Source: Buddleja alternifolia (Eukaryota > Streptophyta > Magnoliopsida > Lamiales > Scrophulariaceae). Taken from it: DNA of 64,000 bases. The stretch is taken from assembly GCA_019426215.1 (NCBI GenBank), contig CM033397.1:23438480-23502479 (forward strand), read 5' to 3'. Within the stretch, counting starts at the first letter, position 1, and the number at the start of each line of letters is the position of its first letter. A program made the position numbers and the translations under genes. Under the pieces are notes generated by a model. It saw only the letters and a program-made list of their open reading frames with translations, did no database searches and was not told the DNA's origin. This document shows positions 21,098 through 31,727 of this stretch, in pieces.

Positions 21098-23580
21098 TTT
21101 TTAAAAAAATATATAAAAAGGATTGTTAAATAGTAAAAATATACAAGACATCAATAATTCTAAAGACAAAAGCTTGGTTATTTTTAGATATTTAAAGTTT
21201 ATCCACCATAAGGTATAAACTGTTTATCTTAAATTACTTTATAATCTGATGAAAAAGTGCATAATATTGTTGAAATTTTGCAATTGCATAAACTTGATTA
21301 TATTACTGTTAATAGTTGTTACTTTGTTTATTTATAACAAAATTATTATTATAATATTGTTGAAAATTTTGCAGTTCATTTATCTATCTTTTGATTAGTG
21401 TTATTTTCTTGATAAATTAATTGTACATTAACTTGTAACGATTATAGCATTTTCTTGAAAATATTAATTGCTTGTATCTATGAATAAAATAAAAATTCTT
21501 ACTATCAATATAATGAATATTCATATAAGTAAATGGGTTCAAAATTAGAACTTAATATGTATCTTTCTATGTATTCACTATTTATTCATTGTGATTAATA
21601 GGCAAATGAAGTTTGTCATAGATGCATTTTATGATATGAAAGAAGTAGTGTACAACTTCGATAAAAAAATTTAACGATTTGCTTGTTTGGAAAGCCAGTT
21701 TTCAATTTTTTACACTTGGTTATTGTTATTTTACTTATCTATTAAAATTAACATAAGTTTGAGTATATACTTATCAATATCATAAAGGGGTAAAGACCAT
21801 TACCTTCTCGAACTTTGCGGGTTCTTACGCTTTTTGAAACAAAAAAATTTTTTTACATTCTTTTATCTCAACTTTACGGGTTTTACACTTTTTTATGTAT
21901 AAGCATACATCCGCTCCAACGTCAAAATTTGAGACCCATAAATTTCCACCTCTACTTTTCCAACCAAAAATCCGAGTAACCCATTCCCTAAAATTTTAAT
22001 TCCTCCACCAAATCGACGCTGCCGCTGCACTTCTATCACTTCACGCCGAAAATCAAGCCCGAATCACCATTGCATACATCCTCATTAGAGATTTGACATT
22101 TCGCCCCTATTTTTTGTAACATTCGAATGTTAGCATTAGCACGTTCGAATGTCCTATCCAGAGCCTAAATTTTTGCTTTTCGAAATTGCAAATTTTGACT
22201 CGGTGAGTGATTGGCTTGACCTGTCTTGTTAATTTCGTTGAGTTATAAGCCATGTGGGGCTCGTGTGCTATCCTATATTTGTGTGGTGAAGTTTTACGTT
22301 TGTTATTGAGTTTGAATTATAGGTTATTGACGAAGTTTGGGGGTGTGACATTCATTCTTGGAGTTTGCAGGTTGTTGTTGGCATACTTTGGGTGTATTTG
22401 TGCTGTAACAGTTGAATTGGGTAGATATACTCCGGAATGGCACGGATGAAAGGTGGGTGAGGGAACCTCAAGGGGTCAGGATCCCGAGGTTGATCCCGTG
22501 GTTCATGAGGTCGAGGAGAAGACTGTTGCACTCGAGCCTAGATTTATTGAATTAAGGGTTCAGGCTGAGTACAGGAGGCTTCATGCACGTCTTATACACA
22601 AAGAGCGGCCCCTACTCATCCAGAAGCCCTTGGTCATGTCAATTCTCTAGTCCCATAAATGGCAGCTATATTATGAAGAACCACAGCCGATACATCCTGC
22701 TTGGGTTCAAGAGTTTTGTGCTGCAGCTGCCATTAATGAGCTGAAATCGAGCAACTACAAGAGAAGCCACACTGTCACTTTGAGGGGCAATGATGGTGAT
22801 TTTGGTAAAGACTCAATCAAGACATGTCTCGATCTTCCTACTCCACCTACTGCATGCGCCTATCGTACTTTGGTGCACCAGAACTATGGTACAATGGATT
22901 TTGATGAGGTGTTATAAGACTTAGCTGTAGAGGGTATAGTGGAAGAAAAACACTATACTGCAACAGGGGGATTTGACATCTGGCGCCTTATTTTAGTATG
23001 AGTTTGGGCAACATTGTATTATGCCAACTATCAACAAGTCAGGGGTGATTAAGGATAGACTTGTGTTTGTGTATGCCATCATGAAGAAAATGGAGGTCAA
23101 CATTGCCTAGTTCATTCATTCGGCCTTGCAGAACCAGATCAAGTAGATTACTGGGCAAGGACCCCACAACCCCGACTAAGAAGAAAACTCCTTTCATTTT
23201 TCTATCATTGATCAATGCTCTCTATCGGCATCATTAGATACAGCAGTATAAGGATGAGGAGTGTGATGCACCGCGAGAGGGAAGAAGAGGCCCCACACTA
23301 CTTAGACTAGGGGAGAGGGATCAAGCAGTTGAGGCCAGGGATTAGGATCACATGAGACTGCATCAGAGACCACACTTTAACATGAGATGGCTCAAATTCA
23401 GTTAGGACAGTTCGGTGATGATGACCAACTTCCAGATGATGAGCTAGTATCAGAGGTAGCTGATGATCGAGGCTGACATTTCTGTTGGGATGCCTATACA
23501 TATTCTGTCGTACCAGACTTTCCATCTCTCCCGACTTCTACTACTGACGAGCCTATGTTAGACCCTACTGATCTGGATGC
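21098..23580 (+). mobile_element. Insertion inside the Gypsy integrase
   Basis: The integrase text breaks at GTGTC (minus strand, 21097) and resumes at TTTTTGGAAAAG (23581), so about 2.48 kb lies between. The first 1.15 kb is AT-rich and non-coding. The rest holds a decayed + strand ORF (next entry). No clean terminal repeats or duplication were found, so it may be part of another Gypsy element rather than a complete unit. Confidence 0.5.
22450..23560 (+). pseudogene. Decayed 'putative plant transposon protein' ORF
   Basis: Fragments in + frames: WQLYYEEPQPIHPAWVQEF, VTLRGNDGDFGKDSIKTCL, then IMPTINKSGVIKDRLVFVYA and FIHSALQNQIK. These match the general layout of the plant transposon-protein domain (Pfam PF20167 type) found in Gypsy and some Copia elements: EFY-like block, VRG-x-VDF block, PT-x-NKS block, RLxxLYAI block. 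Many stops; not functional. The same domain type seems present in exon 1 of the SIRE third ORF. Confidence 0.55.
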
Positions 23581-24322
23581 TTTTCCAAAAACAAAACGAT
23601 AAGGGAAATGCCAATAGGGATTTTAAAAGCAGTACGGTAAGCCCACAATGCGTCATCTAATTTAAGAGACCAATTAGTCCTATGGCTATTTACTATTTTT
23701 TCCATAATCCGTTTAATTTTCCTATTGGACACTTCCACTTGTCCACTAGTTTGAGGATGATAGGGGGTCGAGATTTTATGTTTCACCCCATACTTGTTCA
23801 ATAGTTTTTAAAATTGTTTATTACGAAAATGTGTGCCTCCATCACTTATAATTGCTTTAGAGGTGACAAATCGAGTAAAAATTGTTTTTTTAAGAAATCT
23901 AAGAACAGCCCTAGCATCATTAGTTTGCAAAGCCTCCGCTTGGACCCATTTAGACACATAGTCAACAACAATAAGAATGTACTTATTTGAACAAGAGCTA
24001 GGAAAGGATACCATAAGATCTATACCCCATACATCAATCAATTCACATTCAAGCACATTGTTCATAGCCATTTCGTGTTGTTTAGAGATATTACTACCCT
24101 TTGCCATCTATCACATGATTGAACATAGAAATATGCATCTTTAAATAAAGTAGGCCAGAAAAAACTTGATTGCAGAACCTTGGCAGTAGTTTTAGAGGGC
24201 CCAAAGTGGCCACCTAACAACATGTTATGACAATGAGCCAGGGCCGATGCCATTTCCTCCTCGGGTACACAACGCCTGATAACTCCATCTACACTAGTTT
24301 TAAACAAGTAGGGCTTTTCCAT
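23581..24322 (-). pseudogene. Gypsy integrase, zinc-binding and catalytic core
   Basis: On the - strand: H-H-C-C region (CHNMLLGGHFGPSKTTAKVL, YVQSCDRWQR), then catalytic D in DVWGIDLMVSFPS, second D in ISDGGTHFRNKQF, and E in [17 protein letters not shown], then WAYRTAFK. All three catalytic acids remain, but a frameshift lies near 24108, a stop near 23807, and the end is disrupted by the insertion at 21098-23580. The layout is that of Athila-like Ty3/Gypsy. Confidence 0.85.
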
Positions 24323-25182
24323 AGATAGTGCCTAACATCTTTTAAAAATTTCTTTCGTTGATGAAAAGTTAGATCAAGGGGTGTAATTCCAGCAATAATA
24401 AAATTAGCATAATCAGCATGCCTAGGGGTTGTAATAGCAGAAAGAACAAAAAGTTGCTCATCCGAGAATTCCTCCCCTATCGGGGTCTCATCTAAGTTCT
24501 TATCAAATAACTCTAGTCTAGAGAGGTGATTAGCTACTACATTCTCAGTTCTCTTCTTATCTTTTATTTCTAATTCGAATTCTTATAGTAGTAAGAACCA
24601 TCTACGTAGTCTATGTTTTGCATCTTTTTTAGCAAGCCGCTATTTTAAAGTCGAATGATCAGTGTATACTATTACTTTGTTCAGGACAAGATAGGAGTGT
24701 AATTTGTCAAAAACAAAAATTACAGCTTACAATTCTTTTTCAATCGTAGCATAATTAATTTGGGCCTCCTTTAAAGTACGACTAGCATAGTAAATAGTGT
24801 GAAAGATTTTACCCTTTCTCTAACAAAGTACGGCTTCTACCACAGTGTCTCTTGCATCACACATCATCTCAAATGGCAAACTCCAATCTGGTGATGCCAT
24901 CGCAGGTGCCGAGATTAACTTCTCCTTTAGAGCGAGAAAGGCCTCTTTCTTCACCACTTCTTGAATTTGAGGATTTGACCTTATTTGTGGTTGGATGGTA
25001 GGTTTTGAGCTCTCTTCCATCAGGATGTTGTGCATACAAATCACCAAACAAATCCCCTTGATGTCAGTAGTCTTCCATCCGAAAGCTTTTTTGTGTGCTT
25101 TCAATACATGCATTAACCTTGCTTCTAGTTGCTCTGTAAGAGAAGAAGAAATGATTAATGGAAAGGTTTCATTATCATTCAA
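24323..25182 (-). pseudogene. Gypsy RT N-terminus joined to RNase H (RT core deleted)
   Basis: Starts with the segment before RT (LEARLMHVLKAHKKAFGW, DIKGICLVICMHNI), reaches IQEVVKKE, and then jumps straight to LKEKLISAPAMASPDWSLPF, which is the start of the RNase H part. The polymerase core with the YxDD box is missing. RNase H continues with stops (TLKEAQINYATIEKEL, VIVYTDHSTLK, NVVANHLSRLE) to the start of integrase at 24322. So this copy lost its polymerase by an internal deletion. Confidence 0.8.
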
Positions 25183-25422
25183 ATGTACATATTTAAGATG
25201 AGAAGGTAAAGGTTTGAGGTCAAGAGTGGGTGGCTCTTCGATTGAAGGTTTGGATTTTTTTCGAGGAGTGGCGTGGATTTCTCTCTAAGCTATGGGCAGC
25301 TTCTTATTGTTCATCACTAGCAGAGTCAACATTCTTGGAGTTCATGATGTATAAATCAAGTGGATTGTCTAAGAGATTTTCCTGAAGGTGCTCAACAATC
25401 AAAGGGTCAAAAACATCTATTC
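25183..25422 (-). other. Linker between Gypsy protease and RT
   Basis: Short degenerate stretch with no recognised domain. In Athila-like elements this position is the linker between protease and RT. Confidence 0.4.
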
Positions 25423-25850
25423 TTAAACAAAACTTATTACCACTAGCATGCTTATAACCTTATAGATATCGAAAGTAACTTTCTCCTCTCCTACGTTCAA
25501 GGTAAACTTACCATTGGCTACATCAATCATAGATTTACATGTGGCTAGGAAAGGTCTTCCTAGGATTGGAGGAAATTCGACATCTTTCTCCATCTCAAGA
25601 ACCACAAAGAACACTAACTTATCGACTTGTACGATCACATCCTTGATGATGCCCTTCGGGTGCTTAATCGATCGATCTGCAAGTTAGAGGATCATCAAGG
25701 TTGGTTTCGGATTTCCTAAACCCAGTTTTTGGAATAACGAATAGGGGAAAAGATTGATGCTGACTCTCGAATCACATAGCACTTGGTCGAATTTGAGTTG
25801 CCCAATTGTTCAAGGAATTGTAAGACTCCATTACTAGAAAAGATAACATT
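25423..25850 (-). pseudogene. Gypsy aspartic protease remnant
   Basis: On the - strand: CDSRVSINLFPYSLFQKLGL, then LADRSIKHPKGIIKDVIVQV, VLEMEKD, PPILGRPFLATCKSMIDVAN and FTLNVGEEKVTFDI. This is the retropepsin of Athila-like Gypsy elements. The active-site triad region (family form D-x-G-A-S) reads D-S-R-V-S, so catalysis would be lost. A stop lies near 25680. Confidence 0.8.
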
Positions 25851-26120
25851 TATCCATTTCTAGAATCCTAAGAAAACATTTATCCATTTCCTTTTAATTC
25901 TTTTTATGTGCTAGGGGAAATGATAAACGAATTTCAACAAGATTAGAAAGAGGTGGAGTTAAAGTTTCAGAATTAGCCATGTCTATATTCAAAGTTCGAA
26001 CATTGACCGTCTGACGTTCTAACGTTAGGTGTGTCACGTTCGAACACTGAAGGCAGTGGGTCCGATTTTTCAAGATTTTTCGACATTCAAACGTCGCTGT
26101 CTCTATGTTCGAACGTTGAT
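25851..26120. other. Gypsy remnant without readable gag
   Basis: No ORF. Contains the GTTCGAACGTTGA-type words (25985-26118) also seen at 18360-18450, 20355-20440 and 22130-22160. The gag, primer site and right LTR expected for the - strand Gypsy element are not seen. The sequence ends at the LTR starting at about 26121. Confidence 0.4.
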
Positions 26121-27415
26121 TGCTGGGAAGACGCGTTTTTCAAATGCCACTTGAGGATTAGAGAAAGAAAGGACATTACAAAATTGTAATTGTTTTTATT
26201 CTTTTAATAACAGGCATTTAGTTGTTTACTATTATATTGGTATTTATATATTGTAATCATCTATAAGTCCATGAACACAAGAGTCAACTCTCTAAGGCAC
26301 TAGAGGAGTTCAATACTTGTGTACTAAAATAGTCTGCAAGTCAAAGATTTCCAATTGGGCATTGAAAATCATCAAGACTTGTATGATGTGTGTTTTGACG
26401 AGAAAGGTGCCCGTCAGTCACTAAGAAGTAGTGAAGAACTCATATTTTAGGTGCATTGATGGAGATAGTAACATCAGACATGACTCGTATCGATTCTGTC
26501 ACCTGACTTTTCACTTTTTGATAGTCAATGACATAATTGATTAAATTGTAATAGGTGTGTCTGAACTTTAGACTTGAGGAATGGAGTTGAACATATACTT
26601 GTGACATTAGGTTTGTCATTAGACTAGTTAGACCCAATTCACCCTTTGCTGGGGTCAACCTCAAACTGCAACTTAATGGGCAATTAGTAGTCTTAACTGA
26701 TATCCAAGATGAGATTCGTTCCCTCGAAAGTGAACAAGGAATTATCCTATGCATTTATAAGTAACTTAGATCATAAAGTATTTGGCCAAAGCATTCTCTG
26801 ATTTAGACTTATTATAAATATAGCATAGAGTCGAGTTTGTGATTTTGACCTAAACCATGACTCTCACTTAACCGGGATAAGGGAATGAAGAGTTTGTATT
26901 CATATGGTATTTATAATAGGAAAGGTAAAATGATCCAATCATTTCATCTTATTTGGGATACAATGTGGGCCACTTGACTGGCTAGGTGCAACCCACATTC
27001 AATGGAATCCTCCCATTGCCAAATATAGGTGAACCTAAAGAATCACGCTTAAAAAGGAAAAATCAAAAGAAAATGTGGTATATCTCTTGTGGCAATATTT
27101 AAGTATTGGATTTTTAAAATTAATTAAATGCAATTAATTATTTGAAGAAATAAGTTAATTCATTTATACTTTAATTAATATATTATTTCTTGGAGAAATA
27201 AAATTAATTAAATATCTTATCTATTATTTAATTAGATTAATTAATTAAATAAAAGATTGGGCCGAGCTCAAATTGGTGCACCAAAAGGCACACCATGACC
27301 GAGTGGGGCGGCTAGTAGGCATCCAACACGGGCCTTTTGAGCCCAAGGTTATAACTTAAGTGATATAAATGTATCACATTAGTTAATACCTAGGTCATAA
27401 CATTACTACAAAAAA

Positions 27416-27715
27416 GCCCTATTACAGCGTACCTATTACAGCGGTTTTGCAAAACTACTGTAAAAGGGCATCTCGGTTCGGACCTATGACAGCGGTTCGA
27501 ACCGCTGTCATAGACCGGGTTTATGACAGTGGTTCGACATGAACCGCCGTCATAATATTTCAAAAAAAAAAAAGAAAAAAAAAGAAAAATATATGACAGC
27601 GGTTCGAAGTGAACCGCTATCATAAACCCGGTCTATGACAGCGGTTCACGTCAAACTGCTGTCATAAGAAAATAAAAAAAAATGCATATGACAGCGGTTC
27701 GACCGAACCACTGTC
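27416..27715. repeat. CACTA left subterminal repeats
   Basis: Six or more copies in both orientations of (C/T)ATGACAGCGGTTCGA or its complement, several adjacent pairs forming hairpins. In CACTA elements such arrays bind the transposition protein. A poly-purine A/G stretch and CT/CCACC simple repeats follow to 27960. Confidence 0.75.
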
Positions 27716-27968
27716 ATAGGGGTCGGGTTTTAAACCAACCGGCTCCCCATTTTTCTTCTTCTCTCCTTCTTTCTCTCTCTCTCTCTCTCTCAACTCTCTC
27801 ACTATTACACCCACTCCCCCACCACCACCACCCCACCACTCCCCTACCACCACCATCCCACCACCACCACGGTGCACCACCACCACCACCTCTTTCTCTC
27901 TCTCGTTCTCTCTAGCTCCCGGTTTCTCTCTCTCTCTCTCTCGGTTTATCTCTCTCTCTCTACTGGCA

Positions 27969-29595
27969 TGATCCTTAGAGTATATGCCCTCGAATGCCAT
28001 AAAGAGGATAGATTTATAGGGCATAAACATTTTAACTAAACTATGGTTTTCTATTAATATAAGGCAGTTGATTGTTGTTTTATTATAGGCATTTATAAGG
28101 TGTGAATAAACAACGTAAAGTCCTTGATGACAAGGCGAACCTTCTACCTCCTATGGGATAGGAGGAAAGGCACTAGAATGGTTTGACCCTTGACATCTAA
28201 AAGGGTTCGCAAGTCTAAAAAATATTGATTGGGCATCAATAGTGAATAAAGACTTGTATGATGTAAGTTTCGACAAAGAAAGTGCCAGTCGTACACTATG
28301 GAAATGGTAGTGGGAACTTATATCATAGACGTGTCAGTTGGACTGATATGTTCGAACACGGCTCGCATCAGTTCATCACATGGGTATTCACTCATTGACA
28401 GTCAATGATGAAACTGATAAGTAGTGATAGGTATGTGTGAACCTCTGACCTGAGAAATCGAGTTGAAGATGTACTTGTGACATCAAGTCTGTCATTAGTG
28501 TAGTTAGATTCAAATCACTTGTTGGTGGAATCGACCTCGAAATGCGACTTGATGGGCAAGTAGCATTGTTAACTAATTTGCAATATGGAATTTATTCTCT
28601 CATAAGTGAATGAGTAAAATATCCTATACGATCATGAATAAGTGAGGATGAAAGTCTTTGGCCAAAGCATTTAAATACCTCGACTTATTATGAGCTTAGG
28701 CATATGGTCAAGTTATATGAGTTTGACTTTAAACCATGACTCTTACTTGACTGGGATATAAGAATAAAAGGTTTATACACGTACGGTATTCATGGCGTAA
28801 AGGTTTGGAATGATCCTATTCATTCGTTCGCAATTGGGTTACGGTGTGAGCCACGAGACTGGCTAGGTGTCACTCACACCCCTTTGGATTCCTCTTAATT
28901 GCCTTTTGAGACGAACCTAAAGAGTCGCGCTTAAAGGAAGTGCAAAAAAGGAAAAACATGGGAAAAAGACTTGAGAGAAATTCACGGCATTGGATGTCGT
29001 AATTAATTAATTAATTATTGGATAATTTAATTAATTAATTAAATTAATGAGTTAATTAATTTGTTGGAGAAATTGAATTATAAATTAATTAGGAATTGAA
29101 TTAATTGGATTATCAATTTATTTATTGGATAAATAATTTATCCGATTAATTAATTAGCAAGCAAGACGAAAGTCCGAAGGCTTCCGAGCCCACTAAGGGG
29201 CGGCCAAATAGACGCCCAAATAGGGCTCTTGCATGCTAGGGTTATTGTTTCATAATGATATAAATATATCACAAGGTAAAAAATAACACAAGGTGAAAAA
29301 TAACACAAGACAACTTACATAACTTTCTCTCCAAGAAAAAGTCTCCCACCTCTCTCTTTCTCTCTCTAGCCGTCTTTGACAAGGAAGAAAGGAGGAGTTT
29401 TTCGTTTTTGATTCCGGCGTGACGAATTAGAGACGTTGGCAAATTCAGCGTTAGAGAAAAGGATCACGTTCAGAAATCAACATACGCGAGAACAGTAATT
29501 TTTCTATACACAATTAAACACGAGGATTAGAGATGATTCGAGCTTTGGAAATTAAATTTACTTTCCGCTGCGTTTTATTCATATAATTCCCAACA
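27969..29595 (+). mobile_element. Family A LTR inserted in the CACTA element
   Basis: Starts about TGATCCTTAGAG...CGAATGCC and ends TTCCCAACA at 29595. It aligns along its length with the LTR at 1783-3522: GATAGATT near the start, GACTTGTATGATG, GTCATTAGTGTAGTTAGAT, CTTTGGCCAAAGC, CCGCTGCGTTTTATT near the end. No internal domain is attached. No 5-bp duplication is evident (TGGCA left, ATTTT right). Confidence 0.7.
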
Positions 29596-29800
29596 ATTTT
29601 ATGTGATCCAACTAGTGATCAATATTTGTAGTTGCTGGAAATATGATATTTTATGTGATCCAACTGTTGATCAATATATATTTATAAAATGATGATTTAT
29701 TTTTAGTTTTATGTGATTTATGTGATCCAATTGGTGATCAATATTTGTAGTTGCTTGAAATATAATTCTTTATGTGATCCAACTGGTCATCAATATTTTC
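29596..29800 (+). repeat. Tandem repeat, four copies of about 50-70 bp
   Basis: Four imperfect copies of a unit containing TTTATGTGATCCAACTGGTG, then ATCAATATTTGTAGTTGC and GAAATAT. It lies inside the CACTA element directly after the inserted LTR. Confidence 0.7.
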
Positions 29801-29867
29801 GTATAGTAAGATCGACATTTTGGGTTTGTTGTGGGGGAAAGATCAGAATATTGGGTTTGTTGTGGTT

Positions 29868-30130
29868 AAAAGATACGAATTTTGTTGGTTGCAAGTTTGG
29901 GGGAAGATTAAGTCGAGAACTTGGTAGAAATTTTTTGCGTCGGTACTCTGCCGAATATTTTATTTAATTCAACTCAACTGATGTTAAAATTATTTAATTT
30001 AATTAATTAAGATAGAAATTGCATTTTAGCAGATCGTAAGATACGAATTTTGTTGGTTGCAACCTACCCAAGTGAAGATTAAGTCGAGAACTTGGTAGAA
30101 ATTTTTGCGTTATTACTCTGCCGAATTTTT
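29868..30130 (+). repeat. Direct duplication of about 90 bp
   Basis: Two copies (about 29870-29962 and 30038-30131) share AGATACGAATTTTGTTGGTT, GAAGATTAAGTCGAGAACTT and ACTCTGCCGAAT, with about 75 bp between them. Confidence 0.7.
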
Positions 30131-30136
30131 TTCTAG

Positions 30137-30790
30137 AATTTCTGGATTCTATGCATGGTGAGCAGCAATATCAAGATGATATGATACAAAAAATCAATCA
30201 GTAAGTTTTTCATTCAATCAATGTATCTATTATATTTAATATTTTTTTAAACTGTATTTATTTCACATAATTGCTTGTTTTTAACATATTTCCTTGTTTT
30301 TTATATTTTTTTATAGGGCTGTGCAGATATTTCGTGCAACTTGCAACAACCAATCCAAGAAATCCAAAACCTCGGCCTATCAATGGTTTAACATAAAGGT
30401 TAGCATTTTCTAGTTTCATGAGATTATATATTCATATAGAAGTTAGTATTCTAATACAACATAACTTTGATTACTTTTGTAGTGCCCGCGGCAGACCAAC
30501 GAGGTGGATTGTGGCTACTGCGTTATGAGATTCATGAAAGAGATTATTAGCCACGGACAATCTATAATCCCAACAGCGGTTTGCATAATCCTAATATATA
30601 CTTAATTCTATTCCTTTTTGAAATTATTAAACCTTTGGTAGGTAATTGAAACGTCATTTCAGTTTGCAATTAATCTCTATATATATATATCTTGCAGTAC
30701 TTTCATGATTCTCAATCCTTCTATACTCAAGAGCAAATTGATGAAGTACGCTACGAAGTGGCACGTTACATTTTCTTAGCAGCTCCTTAG
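30137..30790 (+). pseudogene. Ulp1-like C48 protease C-terminal half, spliced, in CACTA
   Basis: Four exons with good splice sites join in frame: 30137-30200, 30317-30398, 30483-30578, 30698-30790 (stop TAG). They read FLDSMHGEQQYQDDMIQKIN, AVQIFRATCNNQ, CPRQTNEVDCGYCVMRFMKE and YFHDSQSFYTQEQIDEVRYE. These match the end of the Ulp1/SENP-type cysteine protease domain: the catalytic Asp (LDS), Gln (PRQ) and Cys (VDCGY) are present. The upstream exon with the catalytic His is not found; the LTR inserted at 27969-29595 and the repeats lie there. Such protease genes are often carried by plant CACTA and Mutator elements. The retained part has no internal stop, so decay is recent or slow. Confidence 0.72.
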
Positions 30791-31084
30791 AAATTAGGTA
30801 ATGTATTTTTTGTACATTGGAACTTGTTGTAAATTGTGATTTGATTTATTGTATTTAAATTGTCATTAGTAATTTAATTAGTTGATTGTAAATTTTGTTG
30901 GAGATTATAACATTATATTGTTGGAGGAAAGAGATGGTAATATTGACATTTGGGGTGGTTGTTGTTTATGTTGAATATGTTTTGCTGTTAGTTGAAATTT
31001 GTTGGTTGGTTTATTGAATATTACTGTCCAGGAATATTATCATAATAGGGTGATAAATATAAAATAAAAAGAAAAAAAAATTCA

Positions 31085-31350
31085 ATACTGTGACAGCAGT
31101 TCCAACTGAACCGCGGTCGCAGGTTCTACCCTATGACAGCGGTTCATCCGGAACCGCTGTCATAGGGTTCGAATTATTTTAATTTTTTTCCTGTGACAGC
31201 GGTTTTTGGGGAACTGCTGTCATAGGGTGACCTATTACAGCGGTTAAAAAAAAACCGCTGTAATAGGTCCAAACCATATAACAGCAGTACCTATGACAGC
31301 AGTTAAAACCGCTGTAATAGGCCCCCAATGACTACTGTAATAGGTCATTT
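31085..31350. repeat. CACTA right subterminal repeats
   Basis: Copies of TGACAGCGGTTC / GAACCGCTGTCA, and of ATTACAGCGG / CCGCTGTAATAGG nearest the end, mirror those of the left arm. Confidence 0.75.
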
Positions 31351-31727
31351 TTGTAGTAGTGTAAGTTTAGTTGTACACTTTAGCCACAAGAAGAAATTCC
31401 TCCCCTCCTCTCTTCCTCTAGCCGTCAACCACTCTGCCAAAGAAAAAGGAGTTTTTCTGTTCAAGTTTTTCCGGCTAGATAATTTAGAGGCAGCACTTTT
31501 GGACTACTCAGATTATCAAGTAATCAGCTAGATTATTTCGCGAAAGAGTTGAAGAAGATGAAATATTGAGTTTCTCCAATCACTTCGCTACAATGGGTAA
31601 AGTTTCAATATCCTTATCGTACATACGCATGATAAAACCCTGGGATTGATCCTGTTATGCGAAAATTCAAAAATTTTATTACATCGTTTCCGCAGTGTAT
31701 TTGTCTAATTTTCTCAACAACACACAC

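Larger units (their letters stand above)
27401..31361 (+). mobile_element. CACTA (CMC/EnSpm) transposon, degenerate
   Basis: Ends: left CATTACTACAAAAAAGCCCT, right (reverse complement) CACTACTACAAAAATGACCT. 3-bp duplication TAA on both sides (27398-27400, 31362-31364). Subterminal arrays of GACAGCGGTTCGAACCGCTG-like palindromes lie on both arms. No transposase was recognised; the interior holds an inserted LTR and a spliced Ulp1-like protease remnant. It is therefore non-autonomous. Confidence 0.85.
26121..31719 (+). mobile_element. LTR of family A, split by a CACTA insertion
   Basis: Two parts, 26121-27400 and 31362-31719, join into one LTR of the family seen at 1783-3522. Shared features are CAAATGCCACTTGAGGATTAG near the start, the GTCATTAGACTAGTTAGA block, the AT-only TTAATTAATT stretch, the CT-rich tract (31390-31430) and an end in TCAACA at 31719. 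The CACTA element (27401-31361) sits inside with duplication TAA. No 5-bp duplication was found around this LTR (TTGAT left, ACACA right), so the start is approximate. Confidence 0.65.

Noticed and set aside
27662..28030. Minus-strand ORF rich in Arg, Glu, Gly and Val
   Set aside because: It is the translation of CT and CCACC simple repeats at the CACTA/LTR junction; no domain, and it crosses the inserted LTR boundary at about 27969.
29713..29967. 84-aa + strand ORF
   Set aside because: It runs over the tandem repeats and the direct duplication inside the CACTA element; it has no recognisable domain.
31720..31727. ACACACAC between two LTRs as a CA microsatellite of interest
   Set aside because: Only eight bases; better explained as remains of gag sequence and target duplication.
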